DNA of 42,157 nt from Burkholderiales bacterium (GCA_025360815.1 JANYBL010000065.1:1-42157); one strand, 5' to 3'; positions 9,488-18,857 are shown, counted from the stretch's first letter. The notes: generated from the letters alone by a model not told the origin. Made by a program: numbers and translations.

Positions 9488-10921
9488 CTAGCCGGCAACC
9501 AAGCGATGTATATCGTTATAAAAAGCGAAGGCAGTCATGCCCAGCAGTAGTGTCAAGCCAATTTGTTGGCCTATTTCCATGGTGCGCTCAGACACGGGGC
9601 TACCTTTGAAAACTTCAGCCATATAATACATCAACTGCCCCCCATCCAAGACAGGGATGGGTAGCAAATTGAGTACGCCCAAGCTCACGCTAATCAAGGC
9701 CAAGAAACCGACATACCAGACCAAGCCCCGCTCGGCTGCTTTACCAGCAAATTCAGCAATGGCGAGCGGACCAGACAGGTTTTTCCATGAAATATCGCCA
9801 ACAATCATGTGCCCCATCATCTTTAGGCTAAAAATCGATTTACCCCACACTTCAATCCAGGCATAGCCGATGGCAGCAAAGGGGCTGTAGCGCACCGTTG
9901 TTTTGAGCTTTTCTTCAAGGGTTTTGTCAAAACTGGGGCCTATGCCGATGCGGCCAAGTGTTTTGCCATTCTCGGTCCAACTATCGGGTGTCACCGTTTT
10001 TTCCAATTGGTGACCGTCTCGCTCGATGATAAAAACGAGCGGCTTGCCCGCATTTTGAGTGACGATCGCAACCATCTCTTGCCAATTGTTAAGCACCGTA
10101 AACTGCGCTTCCGGTATCCCCAGCGATTGCCCGCCAATCGCCAATATTCGGTCGCCAACTTTCAAGCCGGCTTTCGATGCCGCGCCGCTGGGCGTTAATT
10201 GCTCGGCTACCAGCAACGGTTTCAACCGTAAGTCGCGCAACCCTAATGTTGCTAAGAAATCCTTATCCAAATCCTCTTTGACCAAACTACTCAACATTAA
10301 TCGCTTGTTGACTCGCTGACCCGCGTTGTTGTCAACCTCGATTTCAACCGACGCATCTGAGCCCCCTGAACCATCCGATCCGCGCCCGACCGCCGCTTCC
10401 AGCAGCGCCATCCGCGCGTCGCTCCAAGTCTTAACTTCGCGATCCCCGACTTTGGTGATGAGGTCAAATTCGGCGAAGCCCGCGCGCTCGGCGACGCTAC
10501 CGGCAACGGGTGGTGCCAGATATGGCTTCACGCCCGGCGTGCCGACCACGAACAATGTCCAATAAAAAAAGGCGGCCAAGATGAAATTTGCCACCGGCCC
10601 GGCCAACACAATCGCGATTCGCTGCCACACTGGCTTATTGTTGAAGGCGCGTTTTTTCGTAGCCACTGGCGCGTCGGCTTCCGCACTGCCGTCGCGTTCG
10701 TCTGCCATCTTGACGTAACCGCCCAGTGGAATCGCTGCGATCACCCATTCCGTTTGATCCGGCCCGAAGCGCCGCATCCAGAGCGGCTTTCCAAAACCGA
10801 CCGAGAATCGGAGTATTTTTACATCGCACCACCGGGCAACCCAATAATGTCCTAATTCGTGAATGGTCACCAGCACGCCGATGGCGACGATGAATGCGGG
10901 GAATGTATACCAAGTAAACAT
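9488..10921 (-). CDS. rseP: Site-2 intramembrane zinc metalloprotease RseP
   Basis: RseP (477 residues) is the inner-membrane site-2 protease that cuts the anti-sigma factor RseA after DegS, releasing sigmaE during envelope stress. The zinc motif HELGH is at residues 21-25, with His21, His25 and catalytic Glu22. The third ligand motif NLLPIPVLDGGQL lies near the C-terminus. Two PDZ-like periplasmic domains are seen between about 120 and 330, e.g. SGAASKAGLKVGDRILAI. Four transmembrane helices fit the family. The start is five bases after the dxr stop, so the two are co-translated from one mRNA. rseA itself is not in the window. Confidence 0.96.
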   Translation of the reverse strand: MFTWYTFPAFIVAIGVLVTIHELGHYWVARWCDVKILRFSVGFGKPLWMRRFGPDQTEWVIAAIPLGGYVKMADERDGSAEADAPVATKKRAFNNKPVWQRIAIVLAGPVANFILAAFFYWTLFVVGTPGVKPYLAPPVAGSVAERAGFAEFDLITKVGDREVKTWSDARMALLEAAVGRGSDGSGGSDASVEIEVDNNAGQRVNKRLMLSSLVKEDLDKDFLATLGLRDLRLKPLLVAEQLTPSGAASKAGLKVGDRILAIGGQSLGIPEAQFTVLNNWQEMVAIVTQNAGKPLVFIIERDGHQLEKTVTPDSWTENGKTLGRIGIGPSFDKTLEEKLKTTVRYSPFAAIGYAWIEVWGKSIFSLKMMGHMIVGDISWKNLSGPLAIAEFAGKAAERGLVWYVGFLALISVSLGVLNLLPIPVLDGGQLMYYMAEVFKGSPVSERTMEIGQQIGLTLLLGMTAFAFYNDIHRLVAG

Positions 10922-10926
10922 ATTAT

Positions 10927-12117
10927 TTAGAGCTTCGAAAACGTTTTACGTTCAACGACCCGAATCTTGGCGGCTGTGCGCGCGTACGCATCAGCCGCCA
11001 TAATTTCGTCCAACGATGCGGCCTCCGATACCATCATGTTTGCCATCACGTCCTCCAAAATATCAGCAATCTCGGTGAACCGGATTTGATGACCTAAAAA
11101 TGCTTCCACCGCTACCTCGTTGGCCGCGTTGAGTTGCACCGCGGCCGTACCACCACGTTTGAGGGCGTCGTAAGCGAGCTGCACGCAGGGGAACCTTGTC
11201 ATATCGAGCGCTTCAAATTCCAACTTACCCGCGGACACCAAATCGAGCGTACTCACCCCGGCATCAATGCGTTCCGGGAATCCCAACCCGTACGCGATTG
11301 GTGTACGCATGTCAGGATTGCCAAGCTGTGCCATTACCGAGCCGTCCAAATACTCCACCATTGAGTGAATAATCGATTGCGGGTGAATCACCACCTCAAT
11401 TTGCGCGGGCATCGCATCAAATAGCCAACGCGCTTCAATTACTTCCAAGCCTTTGTTCATCATGGTGGCAGAATCGACCGAGATTTTGCGACCCATCACC
11501 CAGTTCGGATGGGAGCAGGCTTCGTCTGGCGTGACAGCGGCCAAGGCTGAAATCGGACGGGTACGGAACGGACCACCGGACGCGGTAAGGATGATTTTTT
11601 TGACGCCGACTTGCTTAAAACCGTCCGCAAAATTGCGTGGCAATGATTGAAAAATAGCGTTGTGTTCGCTATCAATGGGAAGCAACACCGCGCCACCTTC
11701 TTTGACGGCATCCATAAACAATTGCCCGGCCATCACCAGCGCTTCCTTGTTGGCGAGCAACACTCTCTTGCCCGATTGCGCAGCGGCCAGCGTCGGACGC
11801 AAACCCGCAGCGCCCACGATGGCGGCCATGACGGCATCGCAATCGGGATGCGCGGCGACAAATTCTAATTGTTCCGAACCCGCTAACACGGACGTGGCAC
11901 AACCCAGCTCGCGCAAACGAATCTGCAGCTGACTGGCTGCCGCCACCGGCATCACCGCAAAACGTGGACCAAAGGTTTTACATTGCTGTGCCAATTCTTC
12001 AACACGCGAATGTGCCGATAGGGCGAAAACCGAAAAGCGATCCGGATGCCGAGCAATCACGTCGAGCGTACTCACACCGATGGACCCGGTAGAACCTAGT
12101 ATGGTAATTTTTTGCAT
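10927..12117 (-). CDS. dxr: 1-deoxy-D-xylulose-5-phosphate reductoisomerase
   Basis: Dxr (IspC, 396 residues) converts DXP to MEP using NADPH, the committed step of the non-mevalonate isoprenoid pathway, and so feeds UppS in the same operon. The Rossmann motif [13 protein letters not shown] is at about 7-19, and [12 protein letters not shown] around 120. SGGPFR and the metal/substrate segment [18 protein letters not shown] lie near 185-230. Two ATGs are possible: 12126, which overlaps the cdsA stop as TGATG, and 12117, which matches the family N-terminus [11 protein letters not shown]. Neither has a clear ribosome site, so coupling to cdsA is likely. I prefer 12117. Confidence 0.95.
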   Translation of the reverse strand: MQKITILGSTGSIGVSTLDVIARHPDRFSVFALSAHSRVEELAQQCKTFGPRFAVMPVAAASQLQIRLRELGCATSVLAGSEQLEFVAAHPDCDAVMAAIVGAAGLRPTLAAAQSGKRVLLANKEALVMAGQLFMDAVKEGGAVLLPIDSEHNAIFQSLPRNFADGFKQVGVKKIILTASGGPFRTRPISALAAVTPDEACSHPNWVMGRKISVDSATMMNKGLEVIEARWLFDAMPAQIEVVIHPQSIIHSMVEYLDGSVMAQLGNPDMRTPIAYGLGFPERIDAGVSTLDLVSAGKLEFEALDMTRFPCVQLAYDALKRGGTAAVQLNAANEVAVEAFLGHQIRFTEIADILEDVMANMMVSEAASLDEIMAADAYARTAAKIRVVERKTFSKL

Positions 12118-12125
12118 AGTCGGCA

Positions 12126-12977
12126 TCAAATTAAGCGGGCAAACAGAAACAAGACATAAAGCCCGGCGACCGGCAATGTGGAAGTCAACGCATCAATCCG
12201 ATCCAGAATGCCGCCATGTCCCGGCAGCAGATTGCTGGAATCTTTTAAGTTTGCGCCGCGCTTCATCCACGATTCAAACAAATCACCCTGCACGGATAGC
12301 ACGCCGAGCAACACAAAAACTGCGAGCAGCCAGTAGCCTTGCGCTTGCAGCTGCAAAACCCAAGTCTCAACACGAAATGGTTCTGTTTGGGCAAGCAATT
12401 GCCACAAGAAAAAATACAACACCACCCCCGCCATGCCACCTAGCGCGCCTTCAATCGTCTTGCCGGGACTAATCGCCGGCGCTAGTTTATTTTTGCCAAT
12501 GGCTTTGCCGACAAAGTATGCAAACACATCCGCCACCCAAACAATGACCGCAAAGGTCAGCAATAGCCATGGGCTGATATCGTGCAACACCAAAAGCGCC
12601 AACCAAGTCGGGAAAATAATTACCCAGCCGGTTAACGTTTTCACCGTATAGGATTGCGGCCGGGCGGAACGTGCCAACCAGACCGGCGCGACGACAAACC
12701 AAAAAATAGCACCAAAAGTAAAGCCAATCAGGGCGATGGAGACAATCGATTTGCCATCAAGGTAAGCGTAGAAAATCGCCCCGCACAGCAATGTCGAAAA
12801 TATAAAATAGCGTATTTTATGCGGGGCTTCAAACTGGCAAAAACGGCTCCATTCCCAACATGCCGCTAACACGATGCCCAACGTAAAAATATCCCACGCC
12901 CAATTCGGGAACGCGAATAGCGCCACTAACACGATCGGCAAGACGGCGAGTGCCGTGATGATGCGGGTTTTTAGCAC
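12126..12977 (-). CDS. cdsA: Phosphatidate cytidylyltransferase (CDP-diglyceride synthase)
   Basis: CdsA makes CDP-diacylglycerol from phosphatidic acid and CTP, the branch point for all phospholipids. It is an eight-helix inner-membrane protein. The C-terminal signature S-x-x-K-R-x4-K-D-x-S-x2-L-P-G-H-G-G-x-x-D-R-x-D is present (starting at [11 protein letters not shown]). The frame is open back to an ATG at 13031. The GTG at 12977, which begins [10 protein letters not shown], gives 283 residues and matches the family N-terminus, whereas the extra upstream 18 residues are polar and unlike a signal. No clear ribosome site favours either. It lies between uppS and dxr. Confidence 0.93.
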   Translation of the reverse strand: MLKTRIITALAVLPIVLVALFAFPNWAWDIFTLGIVLAACWEWSRFCQFEAPHKIRYFIFSTLLCGAIFYAYLDGKSIVSIALIGFTFGAIFWFVVAPVWLARSARPQSYTVKTLTGWVIIFPTWLALLVLHDISPWLLLTFAVIVWVADVFAYFVGKAIGKNKLAPAISPGKTIEGALGGMAGVVLYFFLWQLLAQTEPFRVETWVLQLQAQGYWLLAVFVLLGVLSVQGDLFESWMKRGANLKDSSNLLPGHGGILDRIDALTSTLPVAGLYVLFLFARLI

Positions 12978-13094
12978 GGCTCGCGCACCGCTGAGAAATC
13001 CATTGGGATAAGTTCGTCCATTGGGCACCATCGACTATGTCGCGCGCGATTGTGCAATGCGACGCAATGCACCACACACCACATCGACTGCACC

Positions 13095-13961
13095 TCAGGC
13101 GGCAGTCGCATTGACGGGATTCGTTAAATCAATCACATCGCCGGCGTTTAGCTGCTCACTGGTGCGACCAAAGCGGCGCTCGCGCATCCGATAGGATTGA
13201 ACCGCTTTTACCAAACTGTCGCGATTAAAATCGGGCCAGAGTTCTTGGGTGAAATAAAACTCTGTGTAGGCCAGCTGCCAAAGTAGGAAATTACTGATGC
13301 GCTCTTCGCCGCCGGTCCGAATGAATAGATCGGGCTCCGGGGCGAAAACCATCGCGAGATTGGCACTCAGCTCGGATTCGGTAATGGGTTCTAATTTCTC
13401 CGGGAACTCTAGCGTTGGCGGGCTTCTCGAAGAACTTTTGGCCTGCAACGCCCGCGCATCCTGGCGTTTTATTTCTACCGCCTTGTTTACCGCCTGCAAA
13501 ATATCCCAGCGACCGCCGTAATTGACGGCCACCGTCAGCGTCAGTTTTTGATTGTCCTTGGTGAGTTCGACCGCATTGTGAATGAGTTCAACAATGCGCT
13601 TATCGAATGGTGCGAGATCGCCAATCACCTTAAAGCGGATTTCTGCGCTATGCAGTTTGGCGACTTCTTGTTCAAGCGCGCGTAAAAAAAGCTGCATCAG
13701 CACGGTGACTTCATCGGTCGGACGACGCCAGTTTTCAGACGAAAACGCGAATAGTGTCAAATATTGGACACCCAACTCGCCACACGCTTTGACCGTTTCC
13801 CGCACCGCCGTAACGCCGCGCTTGTGCCCCGCAACACGCGGCATGAAGCGGCTGCGTGCCCAGCGGCCATTGCCATCCATGATGATCGCGACGTGGCGCG
13901 GCACATCGCCGACTTCCGGAATCGTTTGGGTTGAGCTGATCGCGTTTGGGGGCTGAACCAT
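13095..13961 (-). CDS. uppS: Undecaprenyl diphosphate synthase (cis-prenyltransferase)
   Basis: UppS (288 residues) elongates farnesyl-PP with isopentenyl-PP to C55-PP, the carrier for peptidoglycan and O-antigen. The catalytic stretch [13 protein letters not shown] contains Asp29. FSSENWRRP lies at about 73-82, and the C-terminal substrate signature [21 protein letters not shown] near 218-240 is intact. Compared with E. coli there is an insertion of about 20 residues, rich in Ser, Lys and Pro, around 170-195 ([17 protein letters not shown]), outside the recognised catalytic motifs. The start ATG at 13961 has a poor ribosome site. It lies between frr and cdsA as usual. Confidence 0.96.
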   Translation of the reverse strand: MVQPPNAISSTQTIPEVGDVPRHVAIIMDGNGRWARSRFMPRVAGHKRGVTAVRETVKACGELGVQYLTLFAFSSENWRRPTDEVTVLMQLFLRALEQEVAKLHSAEIRFKVIGDLAPFDKRIVELIHNAVELTKDNQKLTLTVAVNYGGRWDILQAVNKAVEIKRQDARALQAKSSSRSPPTLEFPEKLEPITESELSANLAMVFAPEPDLFIRTGGEERISNFLLWQLAYTEFYFTQELWPDFNRDSLVKAVQSYRMRERRFGRTSEQLNAGDVIDLTNPVNATAA

Positions 13962-14064
13962 TTTTTATGTTGACGTGTAATAGTTGACGACGCTAGCAAA
14001 CTGATCAAACGCAGTGAACTTGGTGAAACGCACTTGGCAAAGACCACACATCACCGGGCGATCA

Positions 14065-14625
14065 CTAAACGGACATTAATTCGCGTTCTTTTTCACCGAT
14101 TACTTTATCGATTTCAGCGATAAATTTATCAGTCATTTTTTGCATATCGTCCTGTGCACGCTTTTCGTCATCTTCCGAAATCGTCTTGGCTTTTAGCGCG
14201 TCTTTGAACGTGCTGTTGGCATCGCGGCGGATGTTGCGCACCGCCACTTTTGCATCTTCGCCTTCGCCCTTGACGACTTTTGCCAATTCCTTTCGACGCT
14301 CTTCAGTTAGAGCCGGCATTGGAATCCGGATGATGTCACCGACTGTTGATGGATTCAAGCCTAAGTTTGCATCGCGAATGGCTTTCTCAATCGCCAAGCT
14401 CATTTTCTTCTCGAACGGTTGCACGTTGATGGTGCGCGAATCCGCCAGGATCATGTTACCAACTTGCGAAATCGGCACCATTGATCCGTAGTACTCGACT
14501 TGCACATGCTCTAACAACCCGGTGTGGGCACGACCCGTACGAACTTTATTGAGGCCGTTTTTCAGCGACTCAACTGACTTGATCATTTTTTGTTCAGCTT
14601 GTTTTTTTTGGTCTGGGATATTCAT
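14065..14625 (-). CDS. frr: Ribosome recycling factor
   Basis: Frr (186 residues) splits the post-termination ribosome together with EF-G. The length and the full three-helix-bundle pattern are standard. Family segments include [23 protein letters not shown] near 25-47, the hinge [21 protein letters not shown] near 91-111, and the ending [14 protein letters not shown]. The ATG at 14625 is preceded by a good AGGAG ribosome site 6 bases away. It lies downstream of pyrH with a 138-base gap in which I see no strong terminator, consistent with a shared transcript. Confidence 0.97.
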   Translation of the reverse strand: MNIPDQKKQAEQKMIKSVESLKNGLNKVRTGRAHTGLLEHVQVEYYGSMVPISQVGNMILADSRTINVQPFEKKMSLAIEKAIRDANLGLNPSTVGDIIRIPMPALTEERRKELAKVVKGEGEDAKVAVRNIRRDANSTFKDALKAKTISEDDEKRAQDDMQKMTDKFIAEIDKVIGEKERELMSV

Positions 14626-14763
14626 GTTGCGCTCCTGCCTTGTTCTGCTGGTTTTTTCTGCTGCGTTTTGGATTGTGTTTGAATCATTGTACCGAAGCCA
14701 GCTTAAATTGCCGGGCCGACCATTGACATGGGCGCTGACGCTGACGGTGACGATCCTGGCCCG

Positions 14764-15477
14764 TCATGCATGGACCAGCGTGCCTTCATCTTCGCCCATC
14801 ACCACGCGCTTCAATGCGCCTTCTTTAAAAATTGAGAACACGTTAATCGGCAGTTTTTGGTCACGGCACAATGCGAGCGCGGTCGCATCCATGACTTTCA
14901 GGTTCTTGATGATGGCTTCGTCGAAGGTTAGTGACTGATAACGTGTTGCCGCCGTATCCAGTTTGGGATCGGCCGTGTAAACGCCATCGACCTTGGTCGC
15001 TTTCAAGACAATTTCCGCCTCGATTTCACGGCCACGCAAGGCGGCAGCAGTGTCGGTGGTGAAAAATGGGTTTCCGGTGCCGGCGGCAAAGACAACAACT
15101 TTACCTTCCTCCAAATATCGCATCGTTTTGCCGCGAATATAGGGCTCGACAACGGGTTCAATATTGATCGCCGATTGCACGCGCGGCACCAAGCCAGCTT
15201 TAGCCAATGCGTCTTGCAGCGCAAGCGAATTGATTACCGTCGCTAGCATGCCCATGTAGTCGGCTGTCGCCCGATCCATGCCTGCCGCACTCGACGAAAC
15301 ACCGCGAAAAATATTGCCCCCTCCGATGACGATCCCGATTGCCACGCCCATCTGGGAGACCTCTTTGATCTCGTTAACAATCCGCTCGATTGTCGGGCGG
15401 TTAATGCCGAATGCATCGTCGCCCATCAGTGCTTCGCCAGAAAGTTTGAGCAAAATCCGTTGATACTTGGGGCGCAT
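14764..15477 (-). CDS. pyrH: UMP kinase
   Basis: PyrH (237 residues) phosphorylates UMP to UDP, the committed step toward CTP, UTP and UDP-sugars (UDP-GlcNAc feeds LpxA in this block). It is a hexameric amino-acid-kinase-fold enzyme. Recognisable segments are [13 protein letters not shown] at 5-17, the glycine-rich [12 protein letters not shown] at about 48-59, and [20 protein letters not shown] near 134-153. The start at 15477 has a strong AGGAG site 7 bases upstream. The leader is unusual in carrying three copies of a 9-base repeat, listed separately. Confidence 0.97.
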   Translation of the reverse strand: MRPKYQRILLKLSGEALMGDDAFGINRPTIERIVNEIKEVSQMGVAIGIVIGGGNIFRGVSSSAAGMDRATADYMGMLATVINSLALQDALAKAGLVPRVQSAINIEPVVEPYIRGKTMRYLEEGKVVVFAAGTGNPFFTTDTAAALRGREIEAEIVLKATKVDGVYTADPKLDTAATRYQSLTFDEAIIKNLKVMDATALALCRDQKLPINVFSIFKEGALKRVVMGEDEGTLVHA

Positions 15478-15508
15478 GTGGTGATCTCCTATGCATTGCA
15501 GTCGTTAC

Positions 15509-15535
15509 GTTAATTGCGTTAATTGCGTTTATTGC
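15509..15535 (-). repeat. Three tandem 9-bp repeats in the pyrH leader
   Basis: Plus-strand copies GTTAATTGC (15509-15517), GTTAATTGC (15518-15526) and GTTTATTGC (15527-15535, one mismatch). They lie 32-58 bases upstream of the pyrH start codon, inside its 5' untranslated region if transcription comes from tsf. No function is recognised. They could be simple replication slippage. Confidence 0.8.
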
Positions 15536-15677
15536 GTCGAGCCGGCTGCAACTTCTGGTTTGACAAATGTAACGACATTGGAACTACTGAAACGGGACGC
15601 TCGCTCGTTTGATTTCGGTCGTACAATTTTAACGAGCAACAAAACCTAAGTTCAAATTCGATTGACTCTGATTGTGA

Positions 15678-15743
15678 AAAACCCTAGATCAAGAGCCGGT
15701 TTTGAAGCATTTTTGCCTCAAACCCCACGCCAGAACTAGGGTT
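15678..15743 (-). terminator. Nested inverted repeat downstream of tsf (terminator or attenuator-like)
   Basis: An outer perfect 8-bp inverted repeat (AACCCTAG at 15681-15688, CTAGGGTT at 15736-15743) encloses an inner hairpin between GGTTTTGAAGC (15699-15709) and GCCTCAAACC (15716-15725), which pairs with one bulge and one mismatch. Read on the minus strand, the outer stem ends in a run of five T, like an intrinsic terminator. The 47-base enclosed region makes it weaker than a classic one, so partial termination or RNA processing between tsf and pyrH is equally possible. Confidence 0.5.
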
Positions 15744-15800
15744 CTATTTTCGCACTATCCTATTTCACCCTGCCAAAACACGTTCGCAATCCCTGCGCGA

Positions 15801-16712
15801 TTAAACGCCCTTGGCGGCCGCAGCCGCTTCGGCTACTTCTGCGGCGAAATCAGTTACTTTTTTCTCGATATCCTTACCAACAACGACCAAGTTAAAGGCG
15901 TTAATCGTGGCGCCTTTTGATTTGAGCAATTGCTCGATAGTCATTTTATCGTCTTTAACAAACGGCTGGCTGACGAGGGCGACTTCTTTTAAAAATTTTG
16001 CAACGGAACCTTCAACCATTTTGGCTGCAATATCGGCCGACTTTCCAGACTCAACCGCTTTCAAACGGGCCACTTCACGTTCAGCTTCGATCAGCTTCGC
16101 TGGCACTTCGGAGGCCAACATCGCCGCAGGCTTCGAGGCCGCCACGTGCATGGCGATATCTTTTGCCAAGGTCGCATCACCGCCGGTGATGTCGACCAAT
16201 ACGCCAACTTTTGCACCACCATGCAGATATTGCGTGAGCAAACCTGTTGCGGGAATACGCTTGAAGCCGCGAATCGACATGTTTTCACCGATCTTGCCGA
16301 TCAACGCTTTGCGAGATTCTTCAACGGTGGTGGCGCCGTGTGGCATCGCTGACAATGCGGCCACATCGGCTGGATTTTGTGTAGCAACCAGCTCAGCGAG
16401 CTTGGCTGAAAGGGCTAAAAAATCATCGTTTTTAGCCACAAAATCAGTTTCGCAATTGACTTCCACCATCGCGCCCAATTTTTGATCTGGCGAAATATAG
16501 ATCGCCACGACACCTTCAGCAGCCACGCGAGAGGCGGCTTTCGACGCTTTGCTACCAAGCTTGACGCGCAAAATTTCCTCGGCTTTTTCCATTAGCTCGC
16601 CAGCGTTGGTGGCTATTGCGGCCGCCTCGGTGAGCGCTTTCTTACATTCCATCATCGGCGCGTCGGTTTTTTCGCGCAATTCTTTGACCATTGTTGCGGT
16701 AATGTCAGCCAT
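15801..16712 (-). CDS. tsf: Translation elongation factor Ts
   Basis: EF-Ts (303 residues) is the nucleotide exchange factor that regenerates EF-Tu-GTP. The N-terminal UBA-like module with [21 protein letters not shown] and MECKKAL is intact. The core segment [15 protein letters not shown] around 80-95 is the family signature, and a full-length C-terminal dimerisation part follows. I chose the ATG at 16712, which has an AGGGA ribosome site 8 bases away; an in-frame TTG two codons earlier is not needed. It lies downstream of rpsB with a strong hairpin between them. Confidence 0.97.
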   Translation of the reverse strand: MADITATMVKELREKTDAPMMECKKALTEAAAIATNAGELMEKAEEILRVKLGSKASKAASRVAAEGVVAIYISPDQKLGAMVEVNCETDFVAKNDDFLALSAKLAELVATQNPADVAALSAMPHGATTVEESRKALIGKIGENMSIRGFKRIPATGLLTQYLHGGAKVGVLVDITGGDATLAKDIAMHVAASKPAAMLASEVPAKLIEAEREVARLKAVESGKSADIAAKMVEGSVAKFLKEVALVSQPFVKDDKMTIEQLLKSKGATINAFNLVVVGKDIEKKVTDFAAEVAEAAAAAKGV

Positions 16713-16735
16713 TTCCAAATCCCTAACTTAATTTC

Positions 16736-16759
16736 TTGATTGCTTGATTGATTGATTGA
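16736..16759 (-). repeat. TTGA tetranucleotide repeat in the tsf leader
   Basis: Four perfect tandem TTGA units on the plus strand at 16744-16759, with another unit at 16736-16739 after a short break. They lie 24-47 bases upstream of the tsf start codon, between the rpsB-tsf hairpin and the ribosome site. On the mRNA this is a run of UCAA, likely single-stranded. Such runs can slip, but no evidence of phase variation is visible. Confidence 0.8.
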
Positions 16760-16784
16760 TATTGCGTTACTAAATTTCATGTTC

Positions 16785-16811
16785 AAAAAAAAGGGGCCGG
16801 AGCCCCTTTTT
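16785..16811. terminator. Intrinsic terminator/attenuator between rpsB and tsf
   Basis: A perfect 10-bp stem: AAAAAGGGGC at 16788-16797, tetraloop at 16798-16801, GCCCCTTTTT at 16802-16811. On the minus strand it is followed by T residues continuing to 16785, giving a textbook intrinsic terminator 13-36 bases past the rpsB stop. Partial termination would let rpsB be made in excess of tsf. The stem is A/T-flanked on both sides, so it could act in either direction. Confidence 0.85.
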
Positions 16812-16823
16812 CAGGTTTTCAGC

Positions 16824-17579
16824 TTACTGCGTCGTATGGGCTTCTTCGCCAGTGACTTCAACCATTTCTTCGCCTTCCGGCGCGACCATTTCTGCGATCA
16901 CAGCGCTCTTGCCCTCAAGGATCGCATCGGCGATTCCACGAGCATACAAGCGGATCGCGCGGGTTGAGTCATCATTTCCCGGGATGACGTAGTCGACACC
17001 GTCCAGCGAATTGTTGGTATCAACAATACCGATGATCGGCACGCCCAACTTCTTGGCTTCGGTCACGGCAATTTTATGGTAGCCCACGTCCACGACAAAA
17101 ATCGCGTCTGGCACGCCGCCCATGTCCTTAATGCCGCCCATTGAGCGCTGGAGTTTTTCCAATTCGCGGGTGACCATCAAGCCTTCTTTTTTGCTCAATT
17201 TTTCGATCGATCCGTCTTCAACCATTTGCTCGAGATCTTTTAAACGTTTGATCGAGCCTTTTACGGTTTTGTAGTTGGTCATCATGCCGCCGAGCCAACG
17301 GAAATCAACGTACGGCATACCGGCGCGCTGCGCTTCTTCCATGATGATTTCACGGGCTTGACGCTTGGTACCGACGAACAATACGGTGCCTTTGTTAGCG
17401 GCCAATTGGCGTACAAACTTGAGCGCGTCCTGGTACATCGGGAGCGATTTCTCAAGATTAATAATGTGGATTTTATTACGCGCACCGAAGATATACGGTG
17501 CCATTTTTGGGTTCCAGAAGCGGGTTTGGTGGCCGAAGTGGACACCAGCTTCCAGCATTTGACGCATGGTTACTGACAT
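16824..17579 (-). CDS. rpsB: 30S ribosomal protein S2
   Basis: S2 (251 residues) binds late on the 30S head-platform junction and is needed for S1 binding. Family segments [22 protein letters not shown] at the N-terminus, FVGTKRQA near 68-75, [12 protein letters not shown] near 95-106, and [22 protein letters not shown] near 180-201 are intact. The ATG at 17579 was chosen over an in-frame upstream start at 17624 because it has a GGAG site and begins the conserved sequence. It opens the large minus-strand operon and has its own promoter and structured leader. Confidence 0.97.
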   Translation of the reverse strand: MSVTMRQMLEAGVHFGHQTRFWNPKMAPYIFGARNKIHIINLEKSLPMYQDALKFVRQLAANKGTVLFVGTKRQAREIIMEEAQRAGMPYVDFRWLGGMMTNYKTVKGSIKRLKDLEQMVEDGSIEKLSKKEGLMVTRELEKLQRSMGGIKDMGGVPDAIFVVDVGYHKIAVTEAKKLGVPIIGIVDTNNSLDGVDYVIPGNDDSTRAIRLYARGIADAILEGKSAVIAEMVAPEGEEMVEVTGEEAHTTQ

Positions 17580-17608
17580 TTTTAATACTCCAAAGTTAAG
17601 GTTAGCAA

Positions 17609-17675
17609 ACACTCGGGAGACCAAAACCGCATAAACTGCAAAAAATGCGGTTAAGGACCTTAACGGGCCAAGTGT
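17609..17675 (-). promoter_or_regulatory. Structured rpsB leader RNA, candidate S2 autoregulatory element
   Basis: Between the predicted start site and the rpsB ATG the RNA can fold into an outer stem (ACACUUGG, from 17675-17668, with CCGAGUGU, from 17616-17609; 8 pairs including one G-U). This encloses an inner hairpin whose perfect 8-bp arms lie at 17645-17652 and 17625-17632. The palindrome GTTAAGG-A-CCTTAAC at 17650-17664 overlaps the inner arm and so offers an alternative fold. E. coli S2 is known to repress rpsB-tsf through its leader; whether this is the equivalent element is inference. Confidence 0.5.
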
Positions 17676-17747
17676 GAGGATTTACGCGAATGTATCTAGA
17701 ATCAAAACAATGACTACAATAACGGCATAAATTTCGCGTAGCCTTCG

Positions 17748-17777
17748 ATTATAAGCCGAAAACACTAAATCAATCAA
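17748..17777 (-). promoter_or_regulatory. Predicted sigma70 promoter of rpsB
   Basis: Minus-strand TTGATT at 17777-17772 and a perfect TATAAT at 17753-17748, separated by 18 bases. Transcription would start near 17741, giving a leader of about 160 bases ahead of the rpsB ATG at 17579. The promoter lies only 8 bases from the start codon of the divergent membrane-protein gene at 17785. Confidence 0.6.
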
Positions 17778-17784
17778 TATCCTG

Positions 17785-18360
17785 ATGAAATTTCGACCCA
17801 AAGCGCCAGATATGGAACTTACCGCCCAGCGCTTCGTTTGGATGGTGCTTTGGAGGCTCGCGGTGGCGGCGCTGATTATCAGCGGATTTTTTCGGTTCCG
17901 GGGCACTGACACCATGGCTTTGTTTATGTTGGCAGTTCCGGCGATTGGCGTACTCGCGGCTGGGCCGATCATGATTGTCGTCAGCGCTTGGCTCCACTGG
18001 CAGCGCGGCCAACCCCACCAAAAATGGCAGGGCAATTATTATGAATTTGCGAACATTCAAATTCGCGTTCTTGAAATTCCCAATGACCTACCGGACGAGA
18101 CCGGACAACTCATCCCAACCAAGCTTTGGTTTGTCGATAAAGACGTCCTCAAGGTGCTCGGCAGAAAACCCACACTTCAGCTAAAGGCCATGTTCAAAAC
18201 CACCGACTATCGCGACTTTTCGGATGAAAACGTGTGGGCATTTTCTGAAGTCGGCGTGAAAAAAATACTGATGATCTCGACCCATCCTGAGTCTAAAAAA
18301 ATGATGCTCTGGATTGAGCGCGAGTTGATTAAAGTGCATCGGCGGCGTTTGGAACGTTAA
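17785..18360 (+). CDS. Uncharacterised two-helix membrane protein
   Basis: A 191-residue protein I do not recognise. The first 15 residues are basic and two hydrophobic helices follow (about 21-40 and 47-70). A soluble C-terminal domain of about 120 residues contains a region of alternating hydrophobic residues (RVLEIPNDLP, TKLWFVDKDVLKVLG) and ends in a very basic helix (ELIKVHRRRLER). No enzyme motif is evident. It is divergent from rpsB and the start lies beside the rpsB promoter with no clear ribosome site; an internal ATG at 17812 is an alternative. It is convergent with the cytochrome gene and appears to stand alone. It is probably a real gene because the frame is long and the protein is well composed. 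Confidence 0.65.
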   Translation: MKFRPKAPDMELTAQRFVWMVLWRLAVAALIISGFFRFRGTDTMALFMLAVPAIGVLAAGPIMIVVSAWLHWQRGQPHQKWQGNYYEFANIQIRVLEIPNDLPDETGQLIPTKLWFVDKDVLKVLGRKPTLQLKAMFKTTDYRDFSDENVWAFSEVGVKKILMISTHPESKKMMLWIERELIKVHRRRLER

Positions 18361-18392
18361 TGTGGAGAATGTCAATCAACACTGTGGCTACC

Positions 18393-18857
18393 CTAGCAAG
18401 TTTTAGACCCTGCATTTCGAGCGCGCCGCCCCAACGCAATATGACCCATCAACATCAGCATAAGCGCACTCCCCAACGTCCAATGCGCCCAACTGATAAA
18501 CGGACGCAATTCTTCGCCGCCAATGTAGTAGAGCCCATAGCCCGTTAGCGTAAGTACAATCATGGCAGCAACCATCACAGCACCGGAACCACGATTTTTT
18601 CGATGATGCCATGCACGGCGAATATGGATGGGCATCAGGCTGCCAAAGATAATGAGCGCCGCCATCGCCACCAAGCCGTGCAGCTTCAGCCACCATACTT
18701 CTAGCGGGTGCGGCACTTGACCAAAATCAGTCGTAACGGAAAGGAAATAATGAAAATATAACCAGCCCAATCCTGTCAAGATCAACACACCAAAACACGC
18801 GTAGGTCAGGCGTCGGTGAATAATGCCTAGGCGGTTCGATAACAAGTTTTTATGCAT
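18393..18857 (-). CDS. Small cytochrome b561-like four-helix membrane protein
   Basis: A 154-residue inner-membrane protein with four predicted helices (about 18-38, 57-77, 93-112, 124-142). His60 and His78 bracket helix 2, and His125 and His139 lie at the ends of helix 4. This is the arrangement expected for two stacked b-type haems coordinated between two helices. It resembles the b561/DUF4405-type membrane cytochromes that move electrons between quinol and periplasmic acceptors. It is the last gene of the five-gene cassette, 101 bases after apbE. I infer a role in feeding electrons to the FMN-binding protein of the cassette. Haem binding is inferred from spacing only. Confidence 0.65.
   Translation of the reverse strand: MHKNLLSNRLGIIHRRLTYACFGVLILTGLGWLYFHYFLSVTTDFGQVPHPLEVWWLKLHGLVAMAALIIFGSLMPIHIRRAWHHRKNRGSGAVMVAAMIVLTLTGYGLYYIGGEELRPFISWAHWTLGSALMLMLMGHIALGRRARNAGSKTC

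Larger units (their letters stand above)
15478..15800 (-). other. Intergenic region between tsf and pyrH (323 bases)
   Basis: No credible coding sequence. It holds the pyrH ribosome site and 9-bp repeats at its left end and a nested inverted-repeat structure at 15681-15743 near the tsf stop, described separately. A promoter for pyrH-frr would be expected between the two, but I cannot point to convincing -35 and -10 boxes. Confidence 0.7.

Noticed and set aside
15811-16485. 224-codon plus-strand frame
   Set aside because: Antisense to tsf; Ala/Ser-rich composition typical of a shadow of a real gene.
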